DNA of 64,000 nt from Monosiga brevicollis MX1 (lineage: Eukaryota > Opisthokonta > Choanoflagellata > Craspedida > Salpingoecidae): positions 535,949 through 599,948 of the forward strand of contig NW_001865053.1 of NCBI RefSeq assembly GCF_000002865.3, given 5' to 3'. Each line of letters opens with the position of its first letter. Position 1 is the stretch's first letter. Shown here piece by piece: positions 26,215 to 38,077 of the stretch. A model generated the notes under the pieces. The model ran no database searches and was not told where the DNA came from. It was given only the letters and a program-made list of their open reading frames with translations. Both the position numbers and the translations under genes were made by a program.

Positions 26215-28190
26215 CTACAGGGAGACGGCGACAGTGTAGGCGCCGAGGCTACCATAGTCGGAAGGATAATAGGTGGGGTCTCCTGTGCCCGTGACAAACA
26301 CGTAGTAGGTGGCTGCAGCAGGCGCAGTAAAGGTGACTTGAGCAAAAGTTTGACCGCCACTGGCTTGCGCCGCCACCGTAGCGCCTGCCGCTGTTTGCAC
26401 TTCCAGGCCAACATCCAAGTTGTTGCCGTTGGACTGTTCAACGTAGTTGGGATCCACGCGCACGGTGGCTGTGCCTGCGGCTGTGAGGTCAATGCGCCAC
26501 ACATCTACATCATCAGAGGTGCTGATATAGCCTTGCGCCGTGCCCTCGTTGGCCGTGAGGGTGAGAAGGGATGCAGTGGCGATTGTGTCCCCTTCCTCGT
26601 CCGAACGATGATTTAGGAGATTGGCAATGATGGCAATATCATCCTCGTCATTCGCGCTGTCAGCCACCCCGTTGAGGCCTTGCGACCATTGGGTCACAGA
26701 CTTGCCATAGGGTGCGCCCATGATCGGCCCCCAGGAAGTCGGATCGTTGGAGGAACCAATGCCGGTAAAGTACCCTTCGTTGCTGCGGCGGTCGTGTGAT
26801 AGGCCAAGGTTATGGCCCACCTCGTGGCTGGCGGCGTCGGCAATGTTCTGTGGGTCGCGGGCAAGGTTGTCGTAGTAGACCAGGGCAGGCGAGTAGTTGG
26901 GGTGGTAGTACGAGGTGCCATACACGCCTACGTAGGCCACACCACCGGCACCCGCTCCAGAGGGCATGTAGCTGCCGTCTGCCTGAAACTTTGAAGTGAT
27001 CAAGCAATGTGCCGTGTATTGGTCAAAGGACGCCGGTAGCTCTATCATGGGGGATTGATGGCACGCGGCAAAGTGATAGAAGTGACATGTGTGAGTAAAA
27101 GGACTGGCAGCAAACCCAGTTTCTGGACTGGGCTGTCCACCAGGAGATGGCAAGCCGCTCCAGAGGGCATGTAGCTGCCGTCTGCCTGAAACTTTGAAGT
27201 GATCAAGCAATGTGCCGTGTATTGGTCAAAGGACGCCGGTAGCTCTATCATGGGGGATTGATGGCACGCGGCAAAGTGATAGAAGTGACATGTGTGAGTA
27301 AAAGGACTGGCAGCAAACCCAGTTTCTGGACTGGGCTGTCCACCAGGAGATGGCAAGTGGACGTGAGACAGACCAGTGGTAACGTCGATGTCAAAGGGGG
27401 CAAAGTCCTCGGCCATGCGCTCCCAGATTTCAGTGAGTGCCAAGACCTCGTTTGCATTGAAACTGGAGGTGTCGCTATCCAAAGAAAAAGGAAGGGCCTC
27501 GAAAGCAGGCCACCCGTATGAGCCCGCCGCCTGAGAATGTCCATCGACATCAATGTAGAGCACATGGGAAGATCCGGGCTTGCTATGCAGTTTGAACACA
27601 TCTGCACAAGGAATCAGAACCAGGGCATTCGGGTCAGGGTAGGGTGTGCCAAGTTCTGTTCAGGGAGAGGCATGGCGAGTAACAGCAACGCTGACTTGAC
27701 ATGATAGAGGCGACGACATACCAAACTCAGTGGTTGTCGTAGTGGTTGTCGTAGTGGTTGTCGTAGTGGTTGTCGTAGTTGTGGTGGAAGAGGAGGAGGA
27801 TGAAGTGGTGGTGGTGGTGGGTGGGCCATTGTTGTCATCATCGTCGTCTCCAAACAGCCAGCCAAGGAAGCGGCGCTGGCGGACAGCAGCCTGCAAATCC
27901 CAGTTTGGATCAATGGGATCCTCAATGCGGAAGAAGCCAAGCTTGTCAAAGACCATGAGCTTGAGATCGTCGACCTCCACATTGACCTTTTCCAATTGAA
28001 TCTTGAGATTCGCTCGAGAAGGGGAGCCCAGCAGCGTGCTGAGCAAGGGTAAGTCGAGAAAATCGGCAATGTTGTCGATGGTTACGCGTTGAGTCCCGTC
28101 GCGTACGGGCGCGCCGTTCGTGCTTAGAACGCACACCATGGCCAGGATGCAGCCAAGGCGGGCCAAGCTTGATCCCACTGTCATGGTCAT
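26215..28190 (-). CDS. Secreted metzincin metalloprotease 2 with Thr-rich linker
   Basis: Paralogue of protease 1. Exons (minus) 28190-27722, 27601-27374, 27041-26215 join in phase to 507 residues. Signal peptide MTMTVGSSLARLGCILAMVC.., a pro-region, then a Thr/Ser tract (encoded by 27725-27830) placed before the catalytic domain rather than after it. The catalytic domain starts at HVLYIDVDGH. The zinc site HEVGHNLGLSHD (about residues 305-316) and Met-turn GPIMGAPY are intact. A PPC-type beta domain ends the protein (SDDVDVWRIDL .. TYYVFVTGTGDPTYYPSDYG). Unlike protease 1 it has no further C-terminal domain, and its last exon has no intron in the zinc site. A 203-bp tandem duplication covers most of intron 2 and the first 90 bp of exon 3 (see the repeat entry). 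Using the inner acceptor keeps the frame; using the outer copy leads to an early stop. Confidence 0.85.
26952..27357. repeat. 203-bp direct tandem duplication in protease 2
   Basis: Bases 26952-27154 are repeated at 27155-27357, apparently without a mismatch. On the gene's strand each unit carries the downstream part of intron 2, the acceptor and the first 90 bp of exon 3. The outer copy (27155-27357) has an acceptor but runs straight into duplicated intron sequence with no good donor. Read as exon it reaches a stop. The identity implies either a very recent event or an assembly error. Confidence 0.95.
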
Positions 28191-29754
28191 GTTGCAGCCC
28201 GTTCGATTTGAGAAGGCCCAAAGGCGGCGAGCAAGAGAGAGTGCAGGGTGCACCCTGAACGCAAAAGTGAAAGAGGCCCCAGTGAAGGAGGATGGGAAAA
28301 GTAGAAAAATGCCACCCAGATCCGAGATTGAGTCTATTGAACGGTCGTGACTGGCCAGAGACCCCGGACCCCGGACCCTGGACCCCGGACCTGGCAGCCT
28401 TTGACCAGGTAAGGTGTGCAGCCCCAGTCTGAGGCGTGCAGCCTCGGTCCTCCCATGGCACCCATCGTTAAATATCAAACTGAAATAAACGATATGACAT
28501 TGCGAATCTCCGCTTCTCGAGCGCAAGTTTGACAGGCGGCGTCGCGAAACAGTGAGGGGACACCGCGAAGCAGGGCGGGACTCAAGCATATCCACGCCGA
28601 TTTCCCCATGTTTATTCCCACGTCCCACACGTCCATGTACGTTGTGGCTGGTGTCCCATGCCGAGCAAACTTTGCATCTGTCAGCAAAGAACGAAATGAG
28701 TCACCCCCGCGCCGCACCGCGTGCTCCAAGCTCGACTGGTCCACCCTCCTCGCCGCTGCGCTGCCGCCTGATTTGTTGTGGACGCTTCGCCAGGGCACAT
28801 CTTAGCGTTTGGCCACTACTTGGTCAACCCTGGTGGTCCCCGCGCCCACCCTTGACCTGAGCAATCGTCAAGGAATTAATTGTCCGCCAGCCTGCTTTGA
28901 CGTGTCCCTCGAGCTTTTGGAAACGAACAATTGACTCTTGTAAGCGTGCAGTGGGCGGGCATGCTCCGTACCGGCTTGAAACGTCCCCACCCATAGCAGA
29001 CAGATCCCACCCCTGCATGCCGCCGGTTCCCTAAAGCACGCTCTTTTCAGACACAATTTCACATGTTGACCCCATTGACATGCATGCTGTTAGCAAAAAA
29101 AAAAAAAAGACTTTCGGCGTCATCACTTTTGGTGTTGGGTGACGTTGATGCCTTGAATGCCAAAAAAATGAGGACAAGGGATGCTGTGTGATCGTCGACC
29201 AGTAATCAAACAGAAGAAAGAATGACCTATGGATGACAAAAATTAACTTTTTTTTTGGTATGGCAACCTTCTCTGCTGTGGCTTCTTCCATAACCAGTTT
29301 GATGGCTTCCTGAGCTTGGATGGCTTTATGGCGCTTCATAGATGGCACCTTCCATCTGGATATGAGATTAATTAACATCCGGAGTGCACATGCAAGGGGA
29401 AGACCAAAAGGAAGGGTTGTCTGTTCCCAAATGCTACCCCAGACACTCCACTGTGAACCTTGGCACAAGGCCTGGCATTGAGGCATTGCAAGGCAGCGCA
29501 GGGTGAGGATCAGACCGACCTCATTGACGGACCCACTTGATGTCTGTGGCAAGGTGCGCGTCTCGAGTGCAAGGGGAAGACGAATAAATTAATGCACTCT
29601 GCGTTGGTCCCAATTGCTGTTGACATGTGAATATGTGATTGAATTTTTCCAATGAGAACCAAGATCCCATCACTACATGCAACTGGAACTAGATCCGGAA
29701 CATATTGACATCCAGGGCAAGTGCGACTAAAACCAGCTCATAAGTCTGCCGGAC
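28191..29754. other. Intergenic region, mostly unassigned
   Basis: 1.56 kb between the start of protease 2 and the stop of the WDR7-like gene. It contains a short GACCCCG-type repeat at 28359-28393 and an A13 run at 29095-29108. A minus-strand open stretch near 29255-29385 encodes a helical, charged segment (KRHKAIQAQEAIKLVMEEAT) that could be an exon or a relic, but no gene can be built around it. Confidence 0.5.
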
Positions 29755-31931
29755 TCAAGCATCAATGACGTGTTCGATGCCCTCGCCCACAGTCAAGCGT
29801 GCACTTTTGTCGTCTTGATAATCGAGACGAATCGAGTTCAGAACCTATCACAAAGCGGTTCCGGTGTAAGAAACCGAAAGGCGGAAAATCCCCAGTGTTT
29901 TAAGAAGAGGGCTGTCCAGCGAAATGTCAAGCATCGCACCTGGCGCATCGGCATCTTTGAGATGGCGGCGTCCTGAATTGTTGCCTCCTTAACTAGCTTG
30001 CATGCACCGCCTCCCAGAATGCCAAACATATGGTGTGACAAGTGCCAGAAACGAACGCAGCGATCTGCCAGCGAGAAGGTCACCAAGTGCTTGCACTTGG
30101 AATCCAAGGCCACAGCTGTGGCCGCATGCTCGTGCGCCACAAACTCCTAAAAAGTTGAACGAACGTCCAAAGAGGAACAAAAACGAAGGCAAACATCAGA
30201 GGCTAGTCTTACACAAGGTCCATCAACTTGTGATTGTGCGTTGAGACTAAAATTGTGCAAGATTAAGGAGTGACGTACATGCCACAGAGCGCCGTTCTTG
30301 CCGTCGTAAATGGCCACCGAACCGTCGGTCAGGCCCACCACAACACCTGAAGCGTTCATGGACGCACCGACCGTGCAGTGAGCGAGCATGTCAGAGTAGA
30401 GATGGCACTGCCTGGACTAGCATTCGATCACTCGATCACTCACGTGCCACGCCGTTGGCACCAGAAGCAGACTTGACATCTAGCATGGGATAGACCGATT
30501 TCATGTCCATCAGCATGGCTTGGGCCACCTGGCAAAGTAGCGTAGGGAGGAGGCACGGAAATGAGCATCCTCGATAAGCAAACAATCCACAACCCAGGCT
30601 CCATGCTACCAGGCAATGCCACTTGATCTCACCGTTTTACAAGCATCCTTGGAAACGTGGTCGGATGGGTTGAGCGTGTGAAGAACCACATCGACCACCT
30701 TGCTCAGCTGAGGGATGAGCACCACAGGCCGCTCCTGGACCATTCGCCGAAGCACCTGCCATACGGAACCACCACCCGCAATCCCGACGTGAGACGGTGC
30801 GCACCAAGCCGGAACGCAGAAGGGAAGCAGGAGCGCAGACCGACGGAGAGCACATCAAGCAATGATATGAAAAAGTAAGACGTCGTGGCCCAGGCCTGGA
30901 TACCAACAACCAATGTCATGCCTGACGCCTTTGGCAGCTCACCTTGAGTGTGCCCTCGGGATAGCCACCCTGCTGTGACTGGTGCATGAGATAACCCACT
31001 GCTGAAGCAAAGGCGACAGGACAATCTTTTGCAATTGACCCCAGCGCCTAAATCAAGCATGCCGCTGAGACAATACAAAGTTCTTCAACACTGCAAGGAC
31101 TGTACTCCACCCCTGCGATTTGTGCATCTGGAAAAGTACTCACATCGTTGCAGGCCTTGGCCAAACGAGGGTGGCCTTGTGTAGTCAACATGACCAAAAA
31201 GCCCATGACCTTGAAGGTCTGAAAGCCTTCCAACAGTTGAAAGCTTGTAAAGGCAACCGCCATAGCCATGGTCGCTTGACACCGCTGCGATATGCCTATA
31301 GCCCACGAGAGATGATAGAATAAGGACATGGTTTTGAAAAAAAATGAACTCGCGCCAGCACGTGATTGTGCTCAGAGCCCTCGGTCGTCGTGTGAGAGTG
31401 CGTTGTGCATCGGTTCCATGGGAGGGGCGCAGCTTCACAGCGTACCAGCGCTCGTGTCTTCCAGCAAGTGTTGCAGCACGTTGTAGAGCTGAGACAAGAG
31501 CTCTGTTGGGACCGCCCCTGGTTGCAGGTGCGTCAAGATACATAACAACAATATGCTCTCCGCCTCATCATCTGTAATGGGTCGGTAGGAGGAAGGCACG
31601 TCACCACGGAGCTGTGCCAGCAGCTTCTTGACCACAGCATTCTCCACCTGTAAAAAAAAAAAAATCAGGAGGGGGCGTCAGGCGGTGAAAATATCGCGAG
31701 GCGGACGCTTTGCGGCGCAGCGTAGGTTGCTTAAACGCACCGAGCGAAAGCTGTCGAGCATGAGCATGTGCGCAGCCTCCAAGAGATCAGAGCAGCGATG
31801 CTGCCAGTATTGGGCCAGCATGCGAACATCACGCGGAGGCGCGTTTTGATGTAGATCGGAATGCACTGCATAAAGCGACGTCACTTGCAGCCACAAGGCC
31901 TCCAGACGCCCGTCCAAGGCTGCACGCTGAA

Positions 31932-31991
<60 letters not shown>

Positions 31992-34900
31992 AATAACAAG
32001 GCTCAAACAAGTCAGTTTGACAGCGTGCAGAGCCTGGTCGCACATCTAAATGTCACGGCTTAAGATCCCAGCCCCCGCATGTAGCACCAACCGAGCGCGC
32101 GTGCGTTACTGAGCAAATTGCCATGAGCCGTGTGGTGCTCTAATCCACATCAAGGCAGGGGCAGGTCATGTGAGTTAACAAAAATTCAGAGAATGCTTAC
32201 CGCTGTGCCTTTAACGGTTTCAGTATTGGACTGGCCGGTCTCATGCTTACCAGCGCCGGGGATAGCTGCCACGCCCGCTTGAGATCTTGACTGGGCAACA
32301 ACAGGCTCATGCGGTCGCCGCGGCCTAGGAACGTGGCCAGAGCCATTCGTCAGCTAGCACAACAATAAACAAGCAAAAAAGGGATTCATACACAGAGCCA
32401 TCCGCACCAATTTGGCCTATAGTCAACCCTGTGGCTGGGCCTAATTGCTTGAGCTCGGCCAAGGTGCCATGCAGCACTTGCACAGTATCGTCCCATTCAA
32501 TGAGCATGGATACAACGCAGTCAAGCAGTACGCCAAGCTCGACTCGGTGCCGCTGCGCGCTCCTATATTCCAGCAAGAGGCTTGGTGAGCACTAGGCCAA
32601 ACCCCCACTACACCAATTTGCATCGAGAGGCAGGGTCTAACATACCGATCGCGCGGACCACGAGCAAAAAGGGCATCAATCACCTCCACTAAACGCTCAA
32701 TGTCTAGAATGGTCGTCAGCAGCTATTGGCTCACCATACACGTTGGGGTGAGGAGAGGCATCGCATGACCCATCCGAGAGTAAATCGAGCCGTCGGCGCC
32801 CAATGCACGCACCAACGAGTTGGGCTTAGCCTTGAGTCCTAGTCGCACCACAACTGGAGCTAGAATGTATGGCTCAGCGCGTGGCCGAGTGGATCGTTGA
32901 CCAATTTCAAAGATGTCTCGGGCCGTCTACCAACGAACAATGTCATTGACCGCATGTATCAACATATTCATATGTCGCCACCATTATAGACCAGGGCATG
33001 GGCGAGCTCGGGAAGGAAAAAAAGCACGTACTTTGCCAGCGGCCGTGCTCTCGAGCTGCGTCGACGACAGCTGCCAAATGTACACCATCCCATTGTTGCA
33101 CTCGACCAACAAAAAGTCATCCTCGGCCATCCAGCGCAGACGCTGTCGCCACCACCCATCACAAAGTGGACACGCGATGTGAGATACACGTCTTTTAAAT
33201 ACACGTGTGCGCAAGAAGGGAGTACAATCAGCATCTTTGAGCCATGAAAGATACAAAGCTTAAAACAAAGAGGGACAGACGCACCGAAATGGGGTAGGCA
33301 TGCCCAGCCAATCGAGCAGCACAGATGCCTTTGTCAATGTCGTAGATACAGACAGAGTTGTCGCCGTTGATGGCGGCCACACAGTTGCGCCAGCGTGGGA
33401 GGAGCCCCTCGTGGGTATTGCTTAGACGCAAAATCTAGTGTGGGGGCAGCCCAGACAATCGAACAATTCCACCAGAGCCCAAACATGAGGACTGGGTGTG
33501 GAGGGTGGGCCAAGGAGCAAAGGAGCCAATCAGTCAGACGAACTGAGACGCACCTCTCCCGCTTGGTTGGCTAGTCGATGGATGAGCGTGCCAGTCTCAA
33601 CATTCCAGACGCCAATGGTGCAGTCTGTGCTGCCCGTCACCAGCAATGGGCGGCCAGGCCGTGGTACCAACATGCATGTGACAGCACCTATAATCGACCG
33701 CATTGTACCGTCAAATCACAGGTTTTTTTTCCAAAATGCACGACAAAGTTGCGCCAACGTCACAAGATGAAGGCTGACGACTTGCCGGTATGAGCAGCAA
33801 AGCGGCGAGGAGGCGCAAGCTTCAAAGTGTTCCAGTGCACTCGGGCCTGTGGTGCTCCGATATTTCTGTAAAGAATGTGGGATACGATTGTGGTCCAGTT
33901 GAGTCATGAGCAACCCGTGGCAAACCCCGACCCAATGCCGAGCGGGAGGGGCGGATGGTTGACATACTGGAGTAGCATGGCCAACAGCGAGCCGATAACA
34001 ATATGTCCGGTATCAGTACCAAAACACAAGAGGGGGTTCACCTCACTCTCCACGGCGACGGTCGTAAAGCAGGTCATGCTGTCACCCGTCTTGAGCCACT
34101 TGAAGCCATGCTGAAAGTCTATATCAAAGGGCAGACTCGGCGGCATGAGGTGCGATCAATCCCTCGAACATCATCCTAATGGCTCGCAAATGGTTTCGGC
34201 CTTACTCTTCCAAGCGTCGCTCAGCGATCCCTCGGCAATCACATCATTGTCAGATACGGCCGCAGCCTCGGTCGCTGGCTTGCTGTCCCTGGAGATTATC
34301 CATTTTGCAAACCACCAGACAGGCGACACCACTCCGTGTGAGTCTCATATCTGAGCAGGAGGGAGCTTTTTGCGTATAGGATAGGAACAATGATCCAGGC
34401 GATTGGGCAGGCTTGGCTATTGAGACGCACAGTGAAGTGTTGGGCTGAGCACCTCGGCTTACGATCCGGCCTACCGTAAACAAATGCCCAGACGAGGTTA
34501 GTGCGCGACTCCCGAAAAAAAAAAAAAAAAAATAAATAAATAAATAAAACAAAACAAAAACAAAAAAAATCAAAGAGTGGTTCTGGCATGAGCCTGCGCA
34601 AACCGTCACACACCGCGCCGAGCGGCCACCAAATCAAGACAGGTTGATCCCACACGGACGTGTCCATCCCCATGGCTCGTGGCGACCAGCCATCTATTGA
34701 AAGTCAAGCGCATGACTCGTCATGAGCAGCCTGGGTCGACGACAACTAGTGGTGTCAACAAAGGCTACCACATAAACTGACGGTTCAGACGGGGCGCGTG
34801 CCGCAACGACGGTGATCTGTGTGCCTGGAACGTTGTCCTAAGTGGTTGTCAAATGTGAAATGAGACCATCTGGCATGGGCAAACCTTTGGTGCTGATGGG

Positions 34901-35186
34901 GACCAGAGCACACACACCCCTACCTGGCGAAAGTCGGTAGTTTCGGAGGCAATGGAAAGCACGGCAAAGTCTTCGTGCAATTCACAAGGTCGACCAGACG
35001 ACCGTGCTTGCTGCACGCAGATCCAAGGCAATGAGTGCGAAAAGCGTCTGAGGTTTCTTCGGCCTGAAAAGGCTTGGATTCGATAATACAAGGATACGTA
35101 CCTGCTGCCCCACGATGCGAACGAGATCTGCTTGGAAGTGAGGACTCTTGCCCACAGGCAACTGATATCGATGTACATGGTTGCTC

Positions 35187-35240
<54 letters not shown>

Positions 35241-36952
35241 TCGATGAAAGAAGGAGGCGCGGACACGCTGCTGTTGGACACGCACCGCAAACAAAATCCA
35301 ACACAACAACAACAACCTCCGACCACCCCCCCCCCCCCCCCCCCTAAATAAAAGAAAAAACTGTGGTCTGGGCAGCCTATCAAGTAGGCTTTGATTTTGG
35401 CCCCTCGCCCCGACTCACCGCGGTCCAGCACAAGACACTGCTTCCCTGTGCAAAGCGTGCGCCCAACCAAGCGCCATCGTTCATGCCAGGGGTGGGGATG
35501 GTGCACGCGGCAGCAAGGTCTGGCATGGTGTAAATCTGGAAATGGAGTGGCGGTCTCAATGTCAGCAGGATCGCGTGCCGGACTGGGCCGTGACGACGGT
35601 CGCAGAGAAGGGCAGACCTGAATTTCTTCCTTGGTCACAACCAGGAGGGTAGACTTGTTGTGAGGGTTCCAGGCAATGGCGCGCACACCGCGACAGCGCA
35701 GGCGCACGTAGTCCAGGGGCTGTGTCTCTCCTCCATGAAAAGTGCTGGCAATCATGAAAGGAAAGGTAAGGACTGAGTCAAACTAGTCAACGAAAAGAGG
35801 CTGACCATGGTCGAACCTGTGAGCTGCAGGGAAGAGGGCCAACACGCCCGAAGTCGTAACACCTGCAATGGCATCCAGGGCGCCTGCGGATTGTATCATT
35901 CCGTTTGAGTATGATGGGTGTAGACGCAAGCTGAGTGAGTTGGTGGGACTGCAACTAGGGCGAGCCCAAAAAGGGGAGCTTATCACATGCAGTATGCAGT
36001 GGCAGGGTGCAGGTGTAAAGCGAAGAGTGGCCCACCTTCGCCGTTGGCTATTTCGACATGGCAGCTGCAGGAGTACCACTCTGGCTGATCGGCTAGACTG
36101 AGGTGGTGGACAATGCTTCCTGAAGTAAGCTCAAGGATTGCAATATCATCAAAATGGCCTGCCAAGGCGGCAAAGTGTCCATTGCCCAGCATCTGCACAT
36201 GTTCCACATTGTCAATTCAATCATGAGGTGGTGGGTGGGTCAAGATGGATGTCAAAGAAATAACCGGACAAACAAATCTCACCGTGACGCTGGTGCACGA
36301 GCCCTCGAGTAAATTAGGGGAGCTAGACACGACGCGACCGTCGCGAGGGTCCACCACAAAGATGGAGCTGGCATGGAGGAGGCATGACCAACGATGAGTG
36401 GGCTTGACGCAAAGGACAGGCGTGCTTGGAAGAGATGCCGCTCGTCTTACCCATCGGCTGTGGTGCACATGACTGCTGACTCGCGCGGGCGGCCCTCCAG
36501 ATCTGGATGATGGTCATACCAGCAGTCTGAGATGGTCACGACGGCATCTGTGCCCAAGATGACAAAGCTCAGGGGCACTGTCTGTGCCCGTGCGAGCAAG
36601 GTTGTGAAAAGAAGTGAGGCCACGAAAGCAAGGCTCAAACAAGTGCATGGCACTGCGTCGCTGAAGAGCGCTTAAAAGACGCACCTGGTGTGCATCGGCA
36701 TCGAGGGACCATGTACAGAGCTAAGAACGTCTCAGGCATCATGCAGGGGGAGGGGGCGAGGCGTGAGCATGTGGTTCCTGCCTCAAGACAGCGTGAAACT
36801 GGCTCCAATACCTGGCCAGTGTGGCTGCCAGTAATGATGAACTTGCGATCATGTGTCACGGTGAGGGCAGACACGCGATGCACTGGAGGCGTGGCCGCCC
36901 ACAGTGTCAGGGGCACCTTCATGATGCTCGGCGGCGCAAAACCGTCTACCAT
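29755..36952 (-). CDS. WDR7: WDR7 / rabconnectin-3 beta-like WD40 protein
   Basis: Large intron-rich WD40 protein like WDR7, the beta subunit of rabconnectin-3 that regulates V-ATPase on endo-lysosomal membranes. The first exons are phase-consistent: 36952-36812, 36720-36685, 36581-36451, 36367-36283, 36192-36036, 35883-35817, 35744-35618, 35535-35419, 35185-35102. The last two are 30146-29940 and 29844-29755. I did not resolve every middle exon. The N terminus (MKVPLTLWAATPPVHRVSAL, FIITGSHTGQ) parallels the WDR7 start with its first WD repeat. The middle contains LAQYWQHRCSDLLEAAHMLM, like the WDR7 segment before its helical region. The C-terminal repeats (VVVGLTDGSVAIYDGKNGA, HEHAATAVALDSKCKHLVTF, VRFWHLSHHMFGILGGG) match the last WDR7 blades. 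An upstream in-frame ATG at 37039 is possible but adds a hydrophobic leader odd for this cytosolic family. Confidence 0.8.
31936..31987. repeat. 52-base poly(A) tract in a WDR7-like intron
   Basis: Uninterrupted A run (T on the coding strand) just upstream of an acceptor, where it acts as an extreme polypyrimidine tract. No SINE or LINE body adjoins it on either side that I can recognise, so it is listed as a homopolymer and not as a retroposon tail. Confidence 0.9.
35191..35235. repeat. (CA)n microsatellite at a WDR7-like intron acceptor
   Basis: About 22 CA units that end a few bases before the acceptor of the exon starting at 35185 on the minus strand. The coding strand therefore reads (TG)n then TTAG. 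A C20 homopolymer follows at about 35325-35344 in the same intron. Confidence 0.9.
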
Positions 36953-38075
36953 GACATGTATGAGACGAGGCAAAGGAGCGGCAATAAGCAGGAACAAGAA
37001 TTGCAACCCGGCACAGCGTGGCCAGAGGATGCTGCGCATGATGCACGCTCGGCCGGTGCTTGACTTCGTGTCTCCTCCATTCTGGCGACGTACCTAAAGT
37101 GAACGATCAATGCACGCCACGTCTTACTGTCTTGACCCCGCCTCGTAACCACAACCCACCAACCGCGTATGCTTAGTCTCCTCAAAACAGCATCAAGAGC
37201 CAGAGTCCAAACACCCAAGTGACCCCCGAGCGACCGAGCAAAGGGCCAGTCCAGCCAGGCAGCAGGAGCAACTGTGTAGTGTGTGTGTGAGAATCTCTCT
37301 GTGTGTGAGAATCTCTCTCTCTCTTTCTGTCTCGCCTCTCTCTCCTCTCTCTCTCTTACCACTTCTCTCTCTCTCTCTTTATTTCTCTCTGACCAAACCA
37401 ATTCACTCTCTCTCTTCTCTCTGTCTGCTATCTGGTGTGTTTGCTTAAAATAACTTATACACCTTGGATCTAAATAAGCGTATTGTCATCAAATGATGTT
37501 TTTTTTCTTTCTTTCTCCTTTTGTTTTCCTCAAGAGTAGTGACGACGACGCGACGACGACGACGACGCTGCCGCTGACTCTCGGTGTTGTTGGTGAGTGC
37601 GTGTGCGGAGCTGTTGTAGGGGAGCTGTCGGGTGTCGAGGGGCTGGGGTTGATGCGGTGGTGGTGCATCTGAGGCGGAGGAGGGAGAGGAATGCCTGGTA
37701 GATGGTGTAAATCGTGGCAAAGGGCGGGGTTGCAACACCTGCGGGCTCATGTTTGCGATTGTTGTGGCAGAGTCTTTGAACCTCCCGTCCTCTTTGAGCT
37801 CCCTCGCCTTGATCCCGTGCTTGCGGTATATGCTGGCCGTGTTTCCAGTAGCCTTGAGCACATCCAGTTGCTGTTCTCGCAAACAGGCGGCCAAGTCGGC
37901 GCCGTCTCTCCTGAAGCGCGGCCCACGGGACCGCCCAGCATCTGCACATGGTCTCATGTGTGGGTAATGCCCAGACAAAGTTTCGAGCCTTGGGCACTCG
38001 AGTGGCGACCACCGTTGCTCCTGTTGGATGCGCTCCCTTCTGTGGCTGTTTGATTTCTCGCCTTGCTCGACAAAC
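36953..38075. promoter_or_regulatory. Bidirectional 5' region of WDR7-like and SEMA receptor genes
   Basis: Head-to-head genes leave 1.1 kb that must hold both promoters. CT-rich runs lie at 37300-37425. A GAC/GACGAC repeat lies at 37540-37566. Part of it is covered by a minus-strand open frame listed separately. I see no TATA box or recognised factor sites. Confidence 0.5.
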
Positions 38076-38077
38076 AT
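37445..38077 (-). CDS. Uncertain ORF opposite the SEMA receptor 5' end
   Basis: Open frame of 210 codons if started at the ATG at 38077, which overlaps the SEMA receptor start codon on the other strand. The central part (LREQQLDVLKATGNTASIYR .. GIKARELKEDGRFKDSATTI) looks like helical coding sequence. The ends are low-complexity: Pro/Ser/His-rich, then an Arg run from a CGT repeat, then Lys-rich. No known domain. It could be an exon of an unmodelled gene or a chance frame in GC-rich 5' DNA. Confidence 0.25.
   Translation of the reverse strand: MFVEQGEKSNSHRRERIQQEQRWSPLECPRLETLSGHYPHMRPCADAGRSRGPRFRRDGADLAACLREQQLDVLKATGNTASIYRKHGIKARELKEDGRFKDSATTIANMSPQVLQPRPLPRFTPSTRHSSPSSASDAPPPHQPQPLDTRQLPYNSSAHALTNNTESQRQRRRRRRVVVTTLEENKRRKKEKKHHLMTIRLFRSKVYKLF

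Noticed and set aside
29031-29552. Minus-strand 173-codon frame considered as a gene or mobile-element relic
   Set aside because: Only about 35 residues look coding (KRHKAIQAQEAIKLV..); the rest is not, and no reverse transcriptase, transposase or terminal repeats are present.
30637-31078. Several overlapping open frames on the minus strand
   Set aside because: They straddle introns of the WDR7-like gene; only short parts match its expected sequence, so they are not separate genes.
31936-31987. Poly(A) tract considered as the tail of a LINE or SINE insertion
   Set aside because: No element body, target-site duplication or internal promoter seen on either side.
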